A DNA stretch of 44,285 nt, taken from the NCBI GenBank assembly GCA_947624165.1, contig CANQJC010000016.1, positions 1-44,285 on the forward strand. Reading direction: 5' to 3'. The stretch's first letter is position 1, and every line of letters starts with the position of its first letter. This stretch comes from an uncultured Clostridia bacterium. Its GTDB lineage: Bacteria; Bacillota; Clostridia; UBA1381. Under the pieces are notes generated by a model. That model made no database searches and had not been told where the DNA came from. It saw only the letters and a program-made list of their open reading frames with translations. The translations under genes and the position numbers were made by a program. Shown in pieces: positions 1 to 9,390 of the stretch.

Positions 1-1233
1 CCCGAAAAGGTGTATATAAAGAAGGGCTGCCTGCCCGTCGCGCTTGACGAGTTAAAGACGGTCATGAACAAGAAAAAAGCGTTTATCGTAACGGACGAGT
101 TCCTGTACAAGAACGGATATTCAAAGGCTGTCACTGACAAGCTCGACGAAATGGGAATAACGCACACGACATTCTTTAACGTCGCTCCCGATCCGTCGCT
201 TGCGTCGGCGAAGGAGGGCGCGGAGGCTATGCGCGCGTTCGAGCCTGACGTTATTATCGCGCTCGGCGGCGGCTCGGCTATGGACGCGGGTAAAATTATG
301 TGGGTGCTGTACGAACATCCCGAAGCCGATTTTATGGATATGGCTATGCGCTTTATCGACATCAGAAAGCGCGTTTACACGTTCCCGCACATGGGCGATA
401 AGGCAGCGTTTATCGCCGTTCCGACCTCGGCGGGTACGGGTTCGGAGGTCACGCCGTTCGCGGTTATCACCGACGAAAAGACGGGAATCAAGTATCCGCT
501 CGCCGATTACGAGCTTATGCCCGACATGGCGATAGTTGACGCGGATTTGATGATGAGCATGCCGAAGGGCTTAACGTCCGCGTCGGGTATAGACGCGCTC
601 ACTCACGCGCTGGAGGCATATGTGTCGGTCATGGCGACGGAGTTCACCGACGGTATCGCGCTCAAAGCGATTCAGACGATTTTCGATTACCTTCCTGCCG
701 CGTACAACGACGGCGCGGCTAATCCGAAGGCGCGTGAAAAAATGGCTCACGCGTCATGTATGGCGGGTATGGCGTTCGCGAACGCATTTCTGGGCATTTG
801 CCACTCGCTTGCGCACAAGCTCGGAGCGTTCCACCACATACCGCACGGCGTTGCTAACGCGCTGCTCATAACAGACGTAATGCGCTACAACGCAGCCGAA
901 GCTCCGCAGAAAATGGGTACGTTCCCGCAGTACGACCACCCGCACGCGCTCGGACGTTACGCTGAAATAGCCGACTTCCTGCATCTTGGCGGCAAGACCG
1001 ACGAGGAAAAGCTCGAAAGACTTATCGCTAAGATAGAGGAGTTAAAGGAAGCCGTCGGCATCAAGAAAACTATCCGCGACTACGGCGTTGAGGAGGATAA
1101 ATTCCTTGAAACGCTCGACGAAATGACGGAAATGGCGTTCGACGACCAGTGTACCGGCGCGAACCCGCGCTACCCATTAATGAGCGAAATGAAGGAAATA
1201 TATACGAACGTGTATTACGGAAAGGAGAATTGA
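1..1233 (+). CDS. adhE: Bifunctional aldehyde/alcohol dehydrogenase AdhE, C-terminal alcohol dehydrogenase part (5' truncated by window edge)
   Basis: This is the iron-dependent alcohol dehydrogenase half of AdhE, which reduces acetaldehyde to ethanol with NADH. The reading frame is open from base 1. Its first residues, PEKVYIKKGCLPVALDEL, are the typical AdhE linker into the Fe-ADH domain, so the GTG at 10 is internal and the N-terminal aldehyde dehydrogenase half lies outside the window. The dinucleotide-binding motif GGGSAMDAGK is at about residues 90-99 of the visible part. The iron ligands are recognisable as Asp and His in GIDALTHALEAY and two His in GICHSLAHKLGAFHHIPHG. The visible 410 residues match the usual length of this half. 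The stop is one base before the next ATG, so the kinase behind it is probably co-transcribed. A stand-alone butanol-type Fe-ADH is less likely because of the linker. Confidence 0.93.
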   Translation, partial: PEKVYIKKGCLPVALDELKTVMNKKKAFIVTDEFLYKNGYSKAVTDKLDEMGITHTTFFNVAPDPSLASAKEGAEAMRAFEPDVIIALGGGSAMDAGKIMWVLYEHPEADFMDMAMRFIDIRKRVYTFPHMGDKAAFIAVPTSAGTGSEVTPFAVITDEKTGIKYPLADYELMPDMAIVDADLMMSMPKGLTSASGIDALTHALEAYVSVMATEFTDGIALKAIQTIFDYLPAAYNDGAANPKAREKMAHASCMAGMAFANAFLGICHSLAHKLGAFHHIPHGVANALLITDVMRYNAAEAPQKMGTFPQYDHPHALGRYAEIADFLHLGGKTDEEKLERLIAKIEELKEAVGIKKTIRDYGVEEDKFLETLDEMTEMAFDDQCTGANPRYPLMSEMKEIYTNVYYGKEN

Positions 1234-1234
1234 G

Positions 1235-1984
1235 ATGAATTTAGATAACATTATCGCAACGCGTCACGACAAAACCGTTTATCGTGACGGCGACGCGGCG
1301 ATCAAGGTTTTCAACGAAACCTACAACACCGCCGACGTTTTAAATGAAGCGTTAAATACCGCGCGTATCGAGGAAACGGGGCTTAACATTCCGAAAATTC
1401 GCGAGGTCACGAAAATTGACGGCAAGTGGGCAATCATAACCGACTTTATCGAGGGTGAAACGCTCGCGTCGCTCATGGAGAAGCACCCCGAAAAGGAGGA
1501 CGAATATCTCGAGCTGTTCGTCGACACGCAGATAGAAATTCAGAACAAGTCCTGTCCGATGCTCACGAAAATACACGACAAAATGAACCGCAAAATCTCG
1601 GAGAGCGACCTCGACGCGACAACGCGCTATGAGCTGCACACGCGCCTCAACGGCATGAAAAAGCACAAGAAGGTCTGCCACGGCGATTACAACCCGTCGA
1701 ACGTAATAATCACGCCCGACGGTACGCCGTACGTCCTCGACTGGTCGCACGCGACGCAGGGCAACGCGTCTGAGGACGTGGCGAGAACGTATCTCTTGTT
1801 CAAGCTCGCGAAAAAGGACGCGCTCGCGGAGAAGTATATCAGACTGTTCTGCAAAAAATCCGACACGGCTTTGCAATACGTTCAGTCGTGGCTCCCTATC
1901 GTCGCAGCGTCGCAGCTTGTAAAGAAAAACCCCGACGAAAAGGAATTTCTCGAAAGCTGGATAAACGTAGTGGATTACGAGTAA
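1235..1984 (+). CDS. APH-fold phosphotransferase (aminoglycoside phosphotransferase-like kinase), substrate unknown
   Basis: This 249-residue cytoplasmic kinase belongs to the aminoglycoside/choline phosphotransferase superfamily. The catalytic loop VCHGDYNPSNVII (about residues 146-158) supplies the HGDxxxxN Brenner motif. It is followed by VLDWSHA, where the Asp replaces the DFG aspartate. An N-lobe with AAIKVF (ATP-binding Lys) and a hinge-like IITDFIEGETLASLM are also visible. No signal peptide or membrane segment is present. The ATG follows the adhE stop by one base, and its ribosome site AAAGGAG (1221-1227) lies inside adhE, so translation is probably coupled. The family contains both resistance enzymes and small-metabolite kinases; linkage to adhE argues for a metabolic role, but the substrate cannot be read from sequence. 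Confidence 0.8.
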   Translation: MNLDNIIATRHDKTVYRDGDAAIKVFNETYNTADVLNEALNTARIEETGLNIPKIREVTKIDGKWAIITDFIEGETLASLMEKHPEKEDEYLELFVDTQIEIQNKSCPMLTKIHDKMNRKISESDLDATTRYELHTRLNGMKKHKKVCHGDYNPSNVIITPDGTPYVLDWSHATQGNASEDVARTYLLFKLAKKDALAEKYIRLFCKKSDTALQYVQSWLPIVAASQLVKKNPDEKEFLESWINVVDYE

Positions 1985-2022
1985 ATACGGCATGGCAAAA
2001 GACCTTGCAGAGAAACAAACAT

Positions 2023-2062
2023 AAAAAACGGCATACGGCGAATTTTCGCCGTGCCGTTTTTT
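2023..2062. terminator. Bidirectional Rho-independent terminator
   Basis: A GC-rich hairpin (arms ACGGCA..CGGCGA and TCGCCG..TGCCGT around a short AT loop) is flanked by an A-run on the left and a T-run on the right. It lies between the convergent kinase and GH127 genes and can end transcription from both sides. Confidence 0.85.
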
Positions 2063-2075
2063 CTTATCGACAATT

Positions 2076-4388
2076 TTATGTTACGATTTTCGTCGTTATC
2101 CTCGCTTCAAGCACCGCCGACGCTCTTTCGTCCGCGCCGCGCCGCGTGAATTTCACCGTTATTTTTTCCTTGTTTGATCGTATGTCCGTCGGTATTTCGT
2201 AATATGTATACGACGCGCCGCTCCTCTGCGCGTCGGGCAGCGTCGCGGGTGCTATTTCCTCACCCTCCGCAAATATGCGGAATCCGTTTTCACAGCCGCG
2301 TTCGTGAAACAATACCGCCAAATACGCCTTTCCGTCATGCGGAAGCTTCATATCATACTCGAAATATCCGTCCGCGCCGTCTACCGAACGCCACCCGCGC
2401 GAAAGCTTAGCCGAATAACCCGAAACAGAATCCTTCTCGCGCAGATTATGATCGATCTCGGACTGCTGCTCATTCGGACGCACAACGTCCGCCGTCGCGT
2501 CATCGAGCGTCCTTTCAAAATCATCCTCGTCCGCGCGTTCGCCTTTTTTATACAAGCTCCAGTAGAGCGCGTACCGCTCGTGATGTACGTCGAAGTACGG
2601 AACGAGCGTTATTTTACGCCCGTCGCTGTGAAGCGTAAATTTCAGTTTCTCGGGGTCGGCGGGGGTTATGAAGGATTTCGGATCTGTGCTATCGACGACA
2701 ATATCCGCTTTTTCCGCGCACTCATACGAATCAAAAGCCGTATGGTCGTACGTCAGATCGCTGTCGGGAAAGTTTTCCCTGCCGAGCGCGCCCGCGAGGA
2801 CGATCGGTCCGTACATAAACGCACACCTGTGCGCCGAACCGCGCGCGGCGTATGTGTGAAGCGACATCGGCAGCGTCACCGTCACTTTATCCCCTTCATT
2901 CCAGAAACGGTCTATCGTATAATATCCGCTTTCGGTTATCAAGGCGGCTTCTTCATCATTTACACGCACGCGCGCCGGCAAAGCCGTCCACGAAGGTATT
3001 CGTATTTTCATATTAAAGTGCGCGCCGCCCCGCTCTATTTTTATTACGGTCTCGTCTTCATACGGAAAATTTGTCCGCTGCGAAACGACTATTCCTTTCT
3101 CCCTCCATTCGACCTCGGACGATATAAACAGATTCACGAAAAAGTCACAGCCGTCGCGGTAATATATATTCATTCCGTACCTGCCCGGATTTTCCATACC
3201 GCTTCCGACGCAGCACCAGAACGAATTGCCGCCGAGAGCGTCGGAATAAACCTTGAAATGTCCGGGTTTTGTGGACATGAAATACGTCTTTTCTCCCGTA
3301 TCGGGATCCTGAGACGCAAGTATATGATTGAAAAGAGCGCGTTCGTAATTGTCCATATACTCCGCTTTATGCTCCCATCTGTACAGATATTCCGCAAGTC
3401 TCATCATATTATGGGTATTGCAGGTTTCGAGCGTCTGCGTTCCAAGCGTTTCGGCGTTGATGTTCTCAAAATGCTCGCGGTTTGAGTTCCCGCCTATCAC
3501 GTATGAACGGTGATTTACGACCGTGTTATAGAAAAACTCAGCCGCCGCGCGGTGATCCGAACGTCCCGCGTCCGCTTCGTAAAGAGCCGCCGCGCCGAGG
3601 ACCTTGGGGATCTGCGTGTTGGCGTGTTTGCCCTCAAGCTCGTCGCGTCCGAGCGCGAGCTCGTTTAAAACGGGGTCGTCGGAAAAACGCAGAGCAAGTC
3701 CGAGATATTTCCTTTCACCCGTTATACGATACATATGCGCCATGACCTCATTCATACCGCCGTACTCGCATTTAAGCATTTTTGCGAATTTTTCATCGCT
3801 CATACCGCTCGTGACGTTGACCGCCCAGTCGGCAAACCTGCGCGCGACGAGAAGAGCCGTCTCATTACCCGCAAAAATATACGCGTCGATCAATCCTCGG
3901 TAAATTTTATGCAGCGAATACCACGGCACCCAGTAACCGTTTAAATCAAATTCGCTTACCTTCAGTTCACCTTTGAGCGCGGACTCGAAACCGCTTTTCT
4001 CAAAGCCGCCTATAAAGCCGCCGCCGTCCGCGTCCTGATATTCCTTCAATTTGTCTACGGCATAATCAAGCATTTCCTTAACTGCGGCGCAGCCCGTAGA
4101 CAGATACATCGCCGACGCGGCGGAAAGCCAATGACCGAGCGAATGACCTGATATGCCCGTACCGTTGTAAACGCGGTAGCTGTAAGCCTCCCAGCCGCCG
4201 TAAAACATTGACTTGTCCTTCGACGCTCCCGAAGAATACGCGACAGGCGCGAGCAGACGGTCGATATCGAGCGACATTATAAATTTTAAGCCCAAATCAC
4301 GCGACGTTTTGAATATTCCGTCCGTAAGTCTTACCTCGCCCGCGGTAAATTGACCGCCGCCGTACCGTTCTTTTTTATCGGTTTTCAT
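2076..4388 (-). CDS. GH127/GH146-type beta-L-arabinofuranosidase (DUF1680 superfamily), cytoplasmic
   Basis: This 770-residue glycoside hydrolase of the DUF1680 superfamily is likely to remove beta-linked L-arabinofuranose from plant arabinans or pectin side chains. The catalytic zinc site of the family is visible: ETCNTHNMM gives Glu321 and Cys323, and [11 protein letters not shown] gives the nucleophile pair Cys392/Cys393. Glu305 in GGNSNREHF sits where the acid/base is expected. An (alpha/alpha)6 barrel spans about residues 15-410 and beta-sandwich domains follow. It is longer than the roughly 660-residue HypBA1 type, with an extra C-terminal beta domain. There is no signal peptide, so it probably acts on imported oligosaccharides. 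The ribosome site GGGGAG precedes the ATG. It lies 51 bases behind the metalloprotease gene on the same strand. Exact substrate is not certain; related families act on other arabinosides. Confidence 0.88.
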   Translation of the reverse strand: MKTDKKERYGGGQFTAGEVRLTDGIFKTSRDLGLKFIMSLDIDRLLAPVAYSSGASKDKSMFYGGWEAYSYRVYNGTGISGHSLGHWLSAASAMYLSTGCAAVKEMLDYAVDKLKEYQDADGGGFIGGFEKSGFESALKGELKVSEFDLNGYWVPWYSLHKIYRGLIDAYIFAGNETALLVARRFADWAVNVTSGMSDEKFAKMLKCEYGGMNEVMAHMYRITGERKYLGLALRFSDDPVLNELALGRDELEGKHANTQIPKVLGAAALYEADAGRSDHRAAAEFFYNTVVNHRSYVIGGNSNREHFENINAETLGTQTLETCNTHNMMRLAEYLYRWEHKAEYMDNYERALFNHILASQDPDTGEKTYFMSTKPGHFKVYSDALGGNSFWCCVGSGMENPGRYGMNIYYRDGCDFFVNLFISSEVEWREKGIVVSQRTNFPYEDETVIKIERGGAHFNMKIRIPSWTALPARVRVNDEEAALITESGYYTIDRFWNEGDKVTVTLPMSLHTYAARGSAHRCAFMYGPIVLAGALGRENFPDSDLTYDHTAFDSYECAEKADIVVDSTDPKSFITPADPEKLKFTLHSDGRKITLVPYFDVHHERYALYWSLYKKGERADEDDFERTLDDATADVVRPNEQQSEIDHNLREKDSVSGYSAKLSRGWRSVDGADGYFEYDMKLPHDGKAYLAVLFHERGCENGFRIFAEGEEIAPATLPDAQRSGASYTYYEIPTDIRSNKEKITVKFTRRGADERASAVLEARITTKIVT

Positions 4389-4439
4389 TTTATCACTCCC
4401 CGAATTAAAATTTACCCCTTACCGCCGCAAAACGCATTT

Positions 4440-7325
4440 TTATTTCAAACGCCGCGCTTCGCAATACGGTATTTGCTTGTCGTTCCATATAAAGAGCCTT
4501 AGCTCGTTCGCTTCGTTATCCTTGATAAACGATATATCCGAACATAAGGTTTGCGTCACGCTCACGCGCTGCCCGACAAGCTTTACGAGCGCGCCGTCCT
4601 CACTGTATTCCGCTGCGTATATAATAACGTTTTCGTTCACGCCCTCCGCGTTGACCGTTATCGGAAGCGATATCGTTCCATTCTCATACGACGCGTCCCC
4701 GAATGATATCGGCATGGGTGTTGACGTAGCCGTTGGCGTGGGTGTTGGCGTAGCCGTCGGCGTCGGCGTGGGCATAGCCGTCGGCGTGGGCGTGGGCGTG
4801 TGGGTCGGCGTCGGCGTGGGCGTAGCCGTCGGCATGGGTGTGGGCATAGCCGTCGGCGTCGGCGTGGGCGTAGGTGTAGCCGTGGGTGTGGGTGTAGGCG
4901 TCGGAGTTGGCGTGGGCGTAGGGGTAGCCGTCGGTGTGGGCGTAGGTTTATCTGCAAGATAGGATATATTGTTTATCGCGCATGGATGCCCGTATGTATA
5001 AATAACGTAATACTTGCCGCCCTCCGCGCGCAGAGCGCGTTCCGACGCGCCGCCGACAAGCGGCTCGCTCGTCTTGTCGCACAGGGATAAATCAACCGAG
5101 CCGTCAAATTCCTTGCAGTATATTTCACAGCTTTCATTATCGACGCTGAATTTGAGCGTACCCGATTTCTTCGTGCCGAGAAGAATATAACGCTTCGTCT
5201 CGTCCAAGCCTTGCGTATCGTCGAGCGACGGCGCGGTAAATACGGCTCCGCTCGAATCCGACAAGCTGTCGCCCGTACCGAGACTTATCGTCAAATCGGC
5301 GTAATCGTTCGCTTCGCCGTACTTCATTCCTACGATATCGAGTGCGGGCGTAGTGCCGATTTTCCATTCGTACGTTTCCTCGTCCGCATTCTCCTCCCCC
5401 GCGAGCGGTATAAACGGCTTTGTTTCCGCGTCCTCCGGCAGCTTTATGCCGTCGTCGTACAACGAAAAGCCTTCCATTTTCTCGTTAAACTTTTCCTTTA
5501 AGAGCGCGTACCGATTCGGACACAAAATTTGCAGCGCGCGCTGACGGTCCGCATTACCGCAGCACGCAAAATAGAAACGGCAAAATTCCGCGAAATCCTC
5601 CGCGACGTTGATTTCATCCTCATACGCGCCGTAGCTCGATATCGAAAATATATCCTTTTTGCGCGCCTTGTTCCATAATCCGCTTTGGTACGACCACAAC
5701 AATCCCTGCGTACCGAGCCTTGCGTCGAAGCTGTGTCCCATTTCGTGTGTTATCGTGTCTAAAATGCTCTGCGGTCCGTTCGGGTGATTCAATCGTATAA
5801 ACAAATGCTCGCCCGCGCTGTAATACGAGTTTTCGCCGGGCGTATACTCCGACATCAGCGTTTGTATGTTTTTCCTGTATATATAGGGAATACAGCTCAC
5901 GATGCTTTCAAAATACTCCGCGTTTTTCGAAGCCGTGTCCGAGTTGTTTGATTCGACCCATATTTCTATACTCTGCTGCTTCACGCCGTCCGCGCCGTAA
6001 ATATCCAAATCGTAGACGTTGAACACCTTGCCCGTCTTAGTCCAGTAATACCATGACGGGTACGTTTTCGTACCCCTTTCAAGTCCTCTTTTTACGGTCA
6101 CGCCCTGCGTTTCGGGCAGATCCATGCTTATGTTATACGATGAGCTTAAATGCGTCGTAACATACCCGCCCGAAATCGAAGCGTAGCTTTTAAGCTTCGT
6201 GAGAAGCTGTTCCGTATTGAGTCCCTTCATATCGTTATATATCGCGTCCAAGCGTCCGCGCGGCGATTGATTTTCGGCGATGGGCGTACCGAAACGTTCG
6301 AATGCGTCGCCGGCAACGCTCTCGTAGACCCGAACGATCCTTTCTCTCTGCTCCCCGCTCAAATTCGCCCATGCCTGCGTCTGAGATATCTTGTAGAGCG
6401 GGCTTTCCTCGTTTAACGCTTCGAATGTGATTTTCGCTTTATGCGCTGCGTCGACGGAGATCAGCGTACCGTCGGAGGAGATACCCATGTAAAGATCGTT
6501 TTGAAGGCTTCTGAGATAATACGACGGTTCGCGTTCGGTGTAATCCTCGCTTTTCTCGCGTATCCAATGCTGCGTATCGTCGTTCATTCCCTCATATAAA
6601 GGATTCGCCTCCAAGGTCTTGTTTGCGAACTGATATTTTGCCGAAGGCAGCGGCTCTCCTTCGGCAGCGGCGGCTATCCTTCGTGTGAAGCCGTGCCACG
6701 CGTCCATTTCCCTATATTCGTATGCCCAATCGTTCTCATAGTCGTCCCAATACTGATACAGCTGCCTTTCCTTATACGACTGATTCGACGAACGCGGCTC
6801 AAATGCGTAGCTGCCGTCGCCCATGTCGCGCGGCAGAAATTGGTCGCTCATATCGCTTTGATCGTTTTCGTCCGCAATTATTTTACCGTCCTTTTCCCTG
6901 ATCTTCTGACCGTTCACAAAAATATGCTGATACCGTCCCGCGAAGCCGCGATAAACGACGCTCGGAAGAAGCGTCGAAACGGGTTCGCCGTCGAGCGACA
7001 AATCGTCCGCGCCGCATACAAAAATCTTTGCGCAGTACGCGTCCGCGCCGACGTATGCCGAGACCGCCGCGCAGCCGTTCGATACCGTTTCCGTAAGACA
7101 CGATTCAAGACCGCCGCAGTCGTAAACGGCAAGGAGTACAACGTCGCCGTCGCGCGCGCCGCTCACCTCGGCACTCAGCTCACCCTCCGGCAGCGTCTCT
7201 TCGCTCCACGCGACGCTCACCTCGTCCGCGCGTACTCTTATAAGAGGGAAAGCTACGGAAAACATCAGCAAAAAGCATATCGCGGCTCGGAATATTCTTC
7301 GCCTTGAACTGCAAAATATGTTCAT
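4440..7325 (-). CDS. Secreted gluzincin-type zinc metalloprotease with Pro/Thr linker and C-terminal beta domain
   Basis: This 961-residue exported protein begins with a signal peptide (basic residues 8-13, hydrophobic 14-33). A metalloprotease domain covers roughly 400-620. HEMGH at 527-531 is the HExxH zinc motif, and NVAEDFAEF (574-581) probably supplies the third ligand Glu, as in gluzincins and the anthrax lethal factor-like group. Residues 794-871 are an almost pure Thr-Pro repeat, typical of a flexible linker. The last 90 residues (from [11 protein letters not shown]) look like a small beta-sandwich adhesion or carbohydrate-binding domain. Cysteines are frequent, including a CC pair at 588-589. 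It has its own sigma-A promoter (7361-7389) and is followed by the GH127 gene. Its substrate is unknown; host, dietary or cell-surface proteins are all possible. Confidence 0.7.
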   Translation of the reverse strand: MNIFCSSRRRIFRAAICFLLMFSVAFPLIRVRADEVSVAWSEETLPEGELSAEVSGARDGDVVLLAVYDCGGLESCLTETVSNGCAAVSAYVGADAYCAKIFVCGADDLSLDGEPVSTLLPSVVYRGFAGRYQHIFVNGQKIREKDGKIIADENDQSDMSDQFLPRDMGDGSYAFEPRSSNQSYKERQLYQYWDDYENDWAYEYREMDAWHGFTRRIAAAAEGEPLPSAKYQFANKTLEANPLYEGMNDDTQHWIREKSEDYTEREPSYYLRSLQNDLYMGISSDGTLISVDAAHKAKITFEALNEESPLYKISQTQAWANLSGEQRERIVRVYESVAGDAFERFGTPIAENQSPRGRLDAIYNDMKGLNTEQLLTKLKSYASISGGYVTTHLSSSYNISMDLPETQGVTVKRGLERGTKTYPSWYYWTKTGKVFNVYDLDIYGADGVKQQSIEIWVESNNSDTASKNAEYFESIVSCIPYIYRKNIQTLMSEYTPGENSYYSAGEHLFIRLNHPNGPQSILDTITHEMGHSFDARLGTQGLLWSYQSGLWNKARKKDIFSISSYGAYEDEINVAEDFAEFCRFYFACCGNADRQRALQILCPNRYALLKEKFNEKMEGFSLYDDGIKLPEDAETKPFIPLAGEENADEETYEWKIGTTPALDIVGMKYGEANDYADLTISLGTGDSLSDSSGAVFTAPSLDDTQGLDETKRYILLGTKKSGTLKFSVDNESCEIYCKEFDGSVDLSLCDKTSEPLVGGASERALRAEGGKYYVIYTYGHPCAINNISYLADKPTPTPTATPTPTPTPTPTPTPTATPTPTPTPTAMPTPMPTATPTPTPTHTPTPTPTAMPTPTPTATPTPTPTATSTPMPISFGDASYENGTISLPITVNAEGVNENVIIYAAEYSEDGALVKLVGQRVSVTQTLCSDISFIKDNEANELRLFIWNDKQIPYCEARRLK
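4713..4948 (-). repeat. Degenerate tandem Thr-Pro coding repeat
   Basis: About 236 bases of degenerate hexamer and longer tandem units encode a run of TP dipeptides broken by TA, TAM, TH and TS (residues 794-871 of the metalloprotease). On the plus strand it reads as GGCGTx repeats. Tracts of this kind often vary in copy number between strains. Confidence 0.9.
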
Positions 7326-7360
7326 AACCTTCCCTCCCTTGCGTATTCTTTCTCATAATA

Positions 7361-7389
7361 ATTCTATCATAATGTACGCTCCTTTTCAA
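7361..7389 (-). promoter_or_regulatory. Sigma-A promoter of the metalloprotease gene
   Basis: On the minus strand TTGAAA (7384-7389) is separated by exactly 17 bases from TAGAAT (7361-7366), 36 bases before the ATG of the metalloprotease. Confidence 0.7.
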
Positions 7390-7487
7390 GAGATAGCTTT
7401 CGCTCCATCGCATATACTGAAAATATATTATTTTTTGTCGGATTTTTTCGATTTTGTCCAAAAAAAGCAAAATAAATCTTACGGATT

Positions 7488-7516
7488 TTGTGGAATTTTG
7501 TTATATTTTATATAGT
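7488..7516 (+). promoter_or_regulatory. Possible promoter of the channel/S-component operon
   Basis: TTGTGG (7488-7493) and TATAGT (7511-7516) are spaced by 17 bases in a very AT-rich stretch, about 50 bases before the first start codon of the operon. The -35 match is weak. The remaining part of 7326-7566 holds no gene that I can see. Confidence 0.4.
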
Positions 7517-7532
7517 AATTTATATTTGTTCG

Positions 7533-7569
7533 GAAAGGGGGCAAGCGCGTCACAACGCGCGGCCGCATG
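7533..7569 (+). promoter_or_regulatory. Ribosome site set back from its ATG by a small hairpin
   Basis: The purine-rich GAAAGGGGG (7533-7541) is about 25 bases from the only plausible in-frame ATG (7567). Between them lies the perfect hairpin GCGCGT-CACA-ACGCGC (7545-7560). If it folds, the effective spacing becomes about 9 bases. This decided the start chosen for the pseudogene. Confidence 0.45.
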
Positions 7570-8633
7570 AAAAGAATAATATTTGAAAAATGGCAGATCA
7601 AAAAGCTTCTCACTTGGTTTTTGGGGTTTGTTATCCCGGGCGGCGGCTATATTTGCTACACGACGTACATGCTTTACCATGACAAATCCGCATAGGAATA
7701 TTACTGGCAGAAAAACCTTATCGACCGCGAAGCGGAAATCACGGGCGCGGAACAGGCAAACGCGGGAACGACGCGCGTTTTTACCGGCACATACATAGAA
7801 AGCATGAAAGAGCTTGCGTTAAGGAACAGTTATTACAGGCTCATATGCAGCGTGTGGTTCCGCTGGCAGGGAGACGACGACCTTGACATGGTGAATAACT
7901 TCCACGTCTACAACGGTACGACGAACAAGCTCGAAGTAATGGAGGATACCATAATAGACGGCTGGCATTACCAGAGATGCCGTCTCGACGTCACCGTCAA
8001 CAACGACTTCTGGACGGTGCGTTTCCCGCTCGAATCGCATCAGCTGCGCTTTTATATAGAGCCGAACCTGCCGGCAAGCAGAGTTGTGCTTGAAAAAGAC
8101 GCGGACAACAGCGCGTACAATAAAAATATCGGAATACCTGGCTTCTACATCGTGCGGCACGATACCGCCGAATTTACACAAAAATACGACACGTCCTACG
8201 GCAAAAATACCGACAACGAGGTCACGTCGGAATTTATGACGCAAATGGTCTCGGGCTTTACGCGAAATGCTTTATCGCGTTGTTCGGAACGTCTCTGTGG
8301 GTGTTCATAACCATGTTCCTTTGCACATACCACCGCGTGGACCCGCTGAGCATGATCCCCGCCGCGCTTTTCGGTACCGTTTCAAACATAATGGTCGGAG
8401 CGAATCTACTTCCCGACTCGCTTCAGATAGGACTGCTCGAATACGTCAACGCATGGGGTATTCTGACGATCATAGCCGGAGCGTTGACTATCATAAACAT
8501 AAACCGCATACGCAGCAAATACAACGACCATCGGTTCGCCGCGCTGTTCGGACGGATAATGAGCTTCACGCTCATGTTTATCGCCGTGCTCGGACATATA
8601 CTTATGCCGCTGTCGGCGTACATGTCGGTATGA
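7567..8633 (+). pseudogene. Broken gene for a protein like a pentameric ligand-gated ion channel (GLIC-type), amber codon plus frameshift
   Basis: Read through an in-frame TAG (7693-7695) and one -1 shift near 8254-8258, this encodes about 355 residues, close to full-length GLIC. Parts in order: an N-terminal hydrophobic segment (about 14-38), an extracytoplasmic region (45-230), and four hydrophobic segments (about 233-254, 262-281, 289-312, 324-350). The second half of the outer domain carries DG-x5-R followed by DFWTVRFPLESHQLRFYIE, which resembles the pLGIC beta6-beta7 loop (GLIC: FRRYPFDSQTLHIYL). The second membrane segment AALFGTVSNIMVGANLLPD resembles the GLIC M2 and M2-M3 linker (HIAFNILVETNLPKTP). 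These resemblances are from memory and need a profile search. Codon use continues unchanged through both lesions, so they are recent or are assembly errors. It heads an operon with a K+ channel. Confidence 0.6.
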
Positions 8634-8655
8634 TTTCACGAAAGGAGCAAAGACT

Positions 8656-9390
8656 ATGAAGAACAAGGAATATGCCATAGGTCTTGTCGACGTAAAATGG
8701 AGCCGGGGAAGAATAATTCTGCTCATTATCCTCGCTCTTATAAGCGTCCTGATACAAAAATTCATATCGTCGAATCCGTATCTTCCGTTTTGGCTGGACG
8801 GATTCGGTCCGTTCTTTGCCGCCGCTGCCGACGGTCCCGTGTTCTGCGCGGCTGTTTCCGCATTGTGGCTCTTGCTCAGCATTGCTATAAACGGATTCTC
8901 GACGTACTTGTTCCTGACGATACTCATGTTCGCGATAATGTCGTCTATATTCGGCGCGATGTTCAGGCTCGGCTTCTTCGGCAGCAAAAAGACCGCTCCG
9001 TTCTCGTTCGCCATACTCGTGCTCGTCGACACGCTTACCGCCGTTTCGACAAGCATGGCGATTTACGGCGAGTCCACGTTTACGAATATAATCACGGAAG
9101 CCATACACATGCTTTTGACTTATTTGGGCGCGCACGGACTTATAGCGGGCATGGTCTCATATATGATAGCAAGCATAGTGGATAAAGCGATAATCGTCGC
9201 GGCGGTATTTCTTATAATAAAATTCATTCCGCAAAAAGCCGCCGATTTCTTTTCCATAAGCAAAAAAATTCCCGTCGCGGTATTCGTAAAAACAAAGGAA
9301 GAAGGAGAATTTCAGGACGAGCTTGAAAAGCTCAAAGCCGACGCTATGGAAAAGATAGATAAGCATAAGGACGCGGAGGAAAAGAAATGA
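8656..9390 (+). CDS. ECF transporter S-component-like membrane protein with charged C-terminal tail
   Basis: This 244-residue integral membrane protein has about six hydrophobic segments and then a Lys/Glu-rich helical tail (about 205-244, ending DAEEKK). The segment LPFWLDGFGPFFAAAADGP (about 43-61) follows the LP-x-WLD-x2-G-x2-FAA pattern common in ECF S components and related small-molecule sensors. The same pattern occurs in the last gene of this operon, so the two are probably paralogs. A strong ribosome site AAAGGAG (8641-8647) precedes the ATG. The stop overlaps the next start (ATGA), which couples it to the K+ channel. No EcfA or EcfT gene is nearby, so it would need a shared energising module or serve another function. 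The ligand is unknown. Confidence 0.55.
   Translation: MKNKEYAIGLVDVKWSRGRIILLIILALISVLIQKFISSNPYLPFWLDGFGPFFAAAADGPVFCAAVSALWLLLSIAINGFSTYLFLTILMFAIMSSIFGAMFRLGFFGSKKTAPFSFAILVLVDTLTAVSTSMAIYGESTFTNIITEAIHMLLTYLGAHGLIAGMVSYMIASIVDKAIIVAAVFLIIKFIPQKAADFFSISKKIPVAVFVKTKEEGEFQDELEKLKADAMEKIDKHKDAEEKK

Noticed and set aside
2304-3485. Long open frame on the plus strand opposite the GH127-family gene
   Set aside because: It is the antisense shadow of a certain gene, rich in Arg and His as expected from the codon bias, with no ribosome site or family resemblance. The same holds for the long frames at 32177-33421, 16734-17333, 29426-30280, 12738-13547 and 38857-39798.
4477-4962. Val-Gly repeat protein on the plus strand
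   Set aside because: It is the antisense reading of the Thr-Pro linker of the metalloprotease.
7693-7695. TAG read through as an amino acid (recoding or selenocysteine-like use)
   Set aside because: pta and coaD end in TAG, no recoding element is visible, and the same gene has a second lesion; simple inactivation or sequence error is the simpler view.
8250-8262. Programmed -1 frameshift
   Set aside because: TCGGGCTTTACG does not form a slippery X-XXY-YYZ heptamer in the right frame, and no strong downstream structure was seen by eye.
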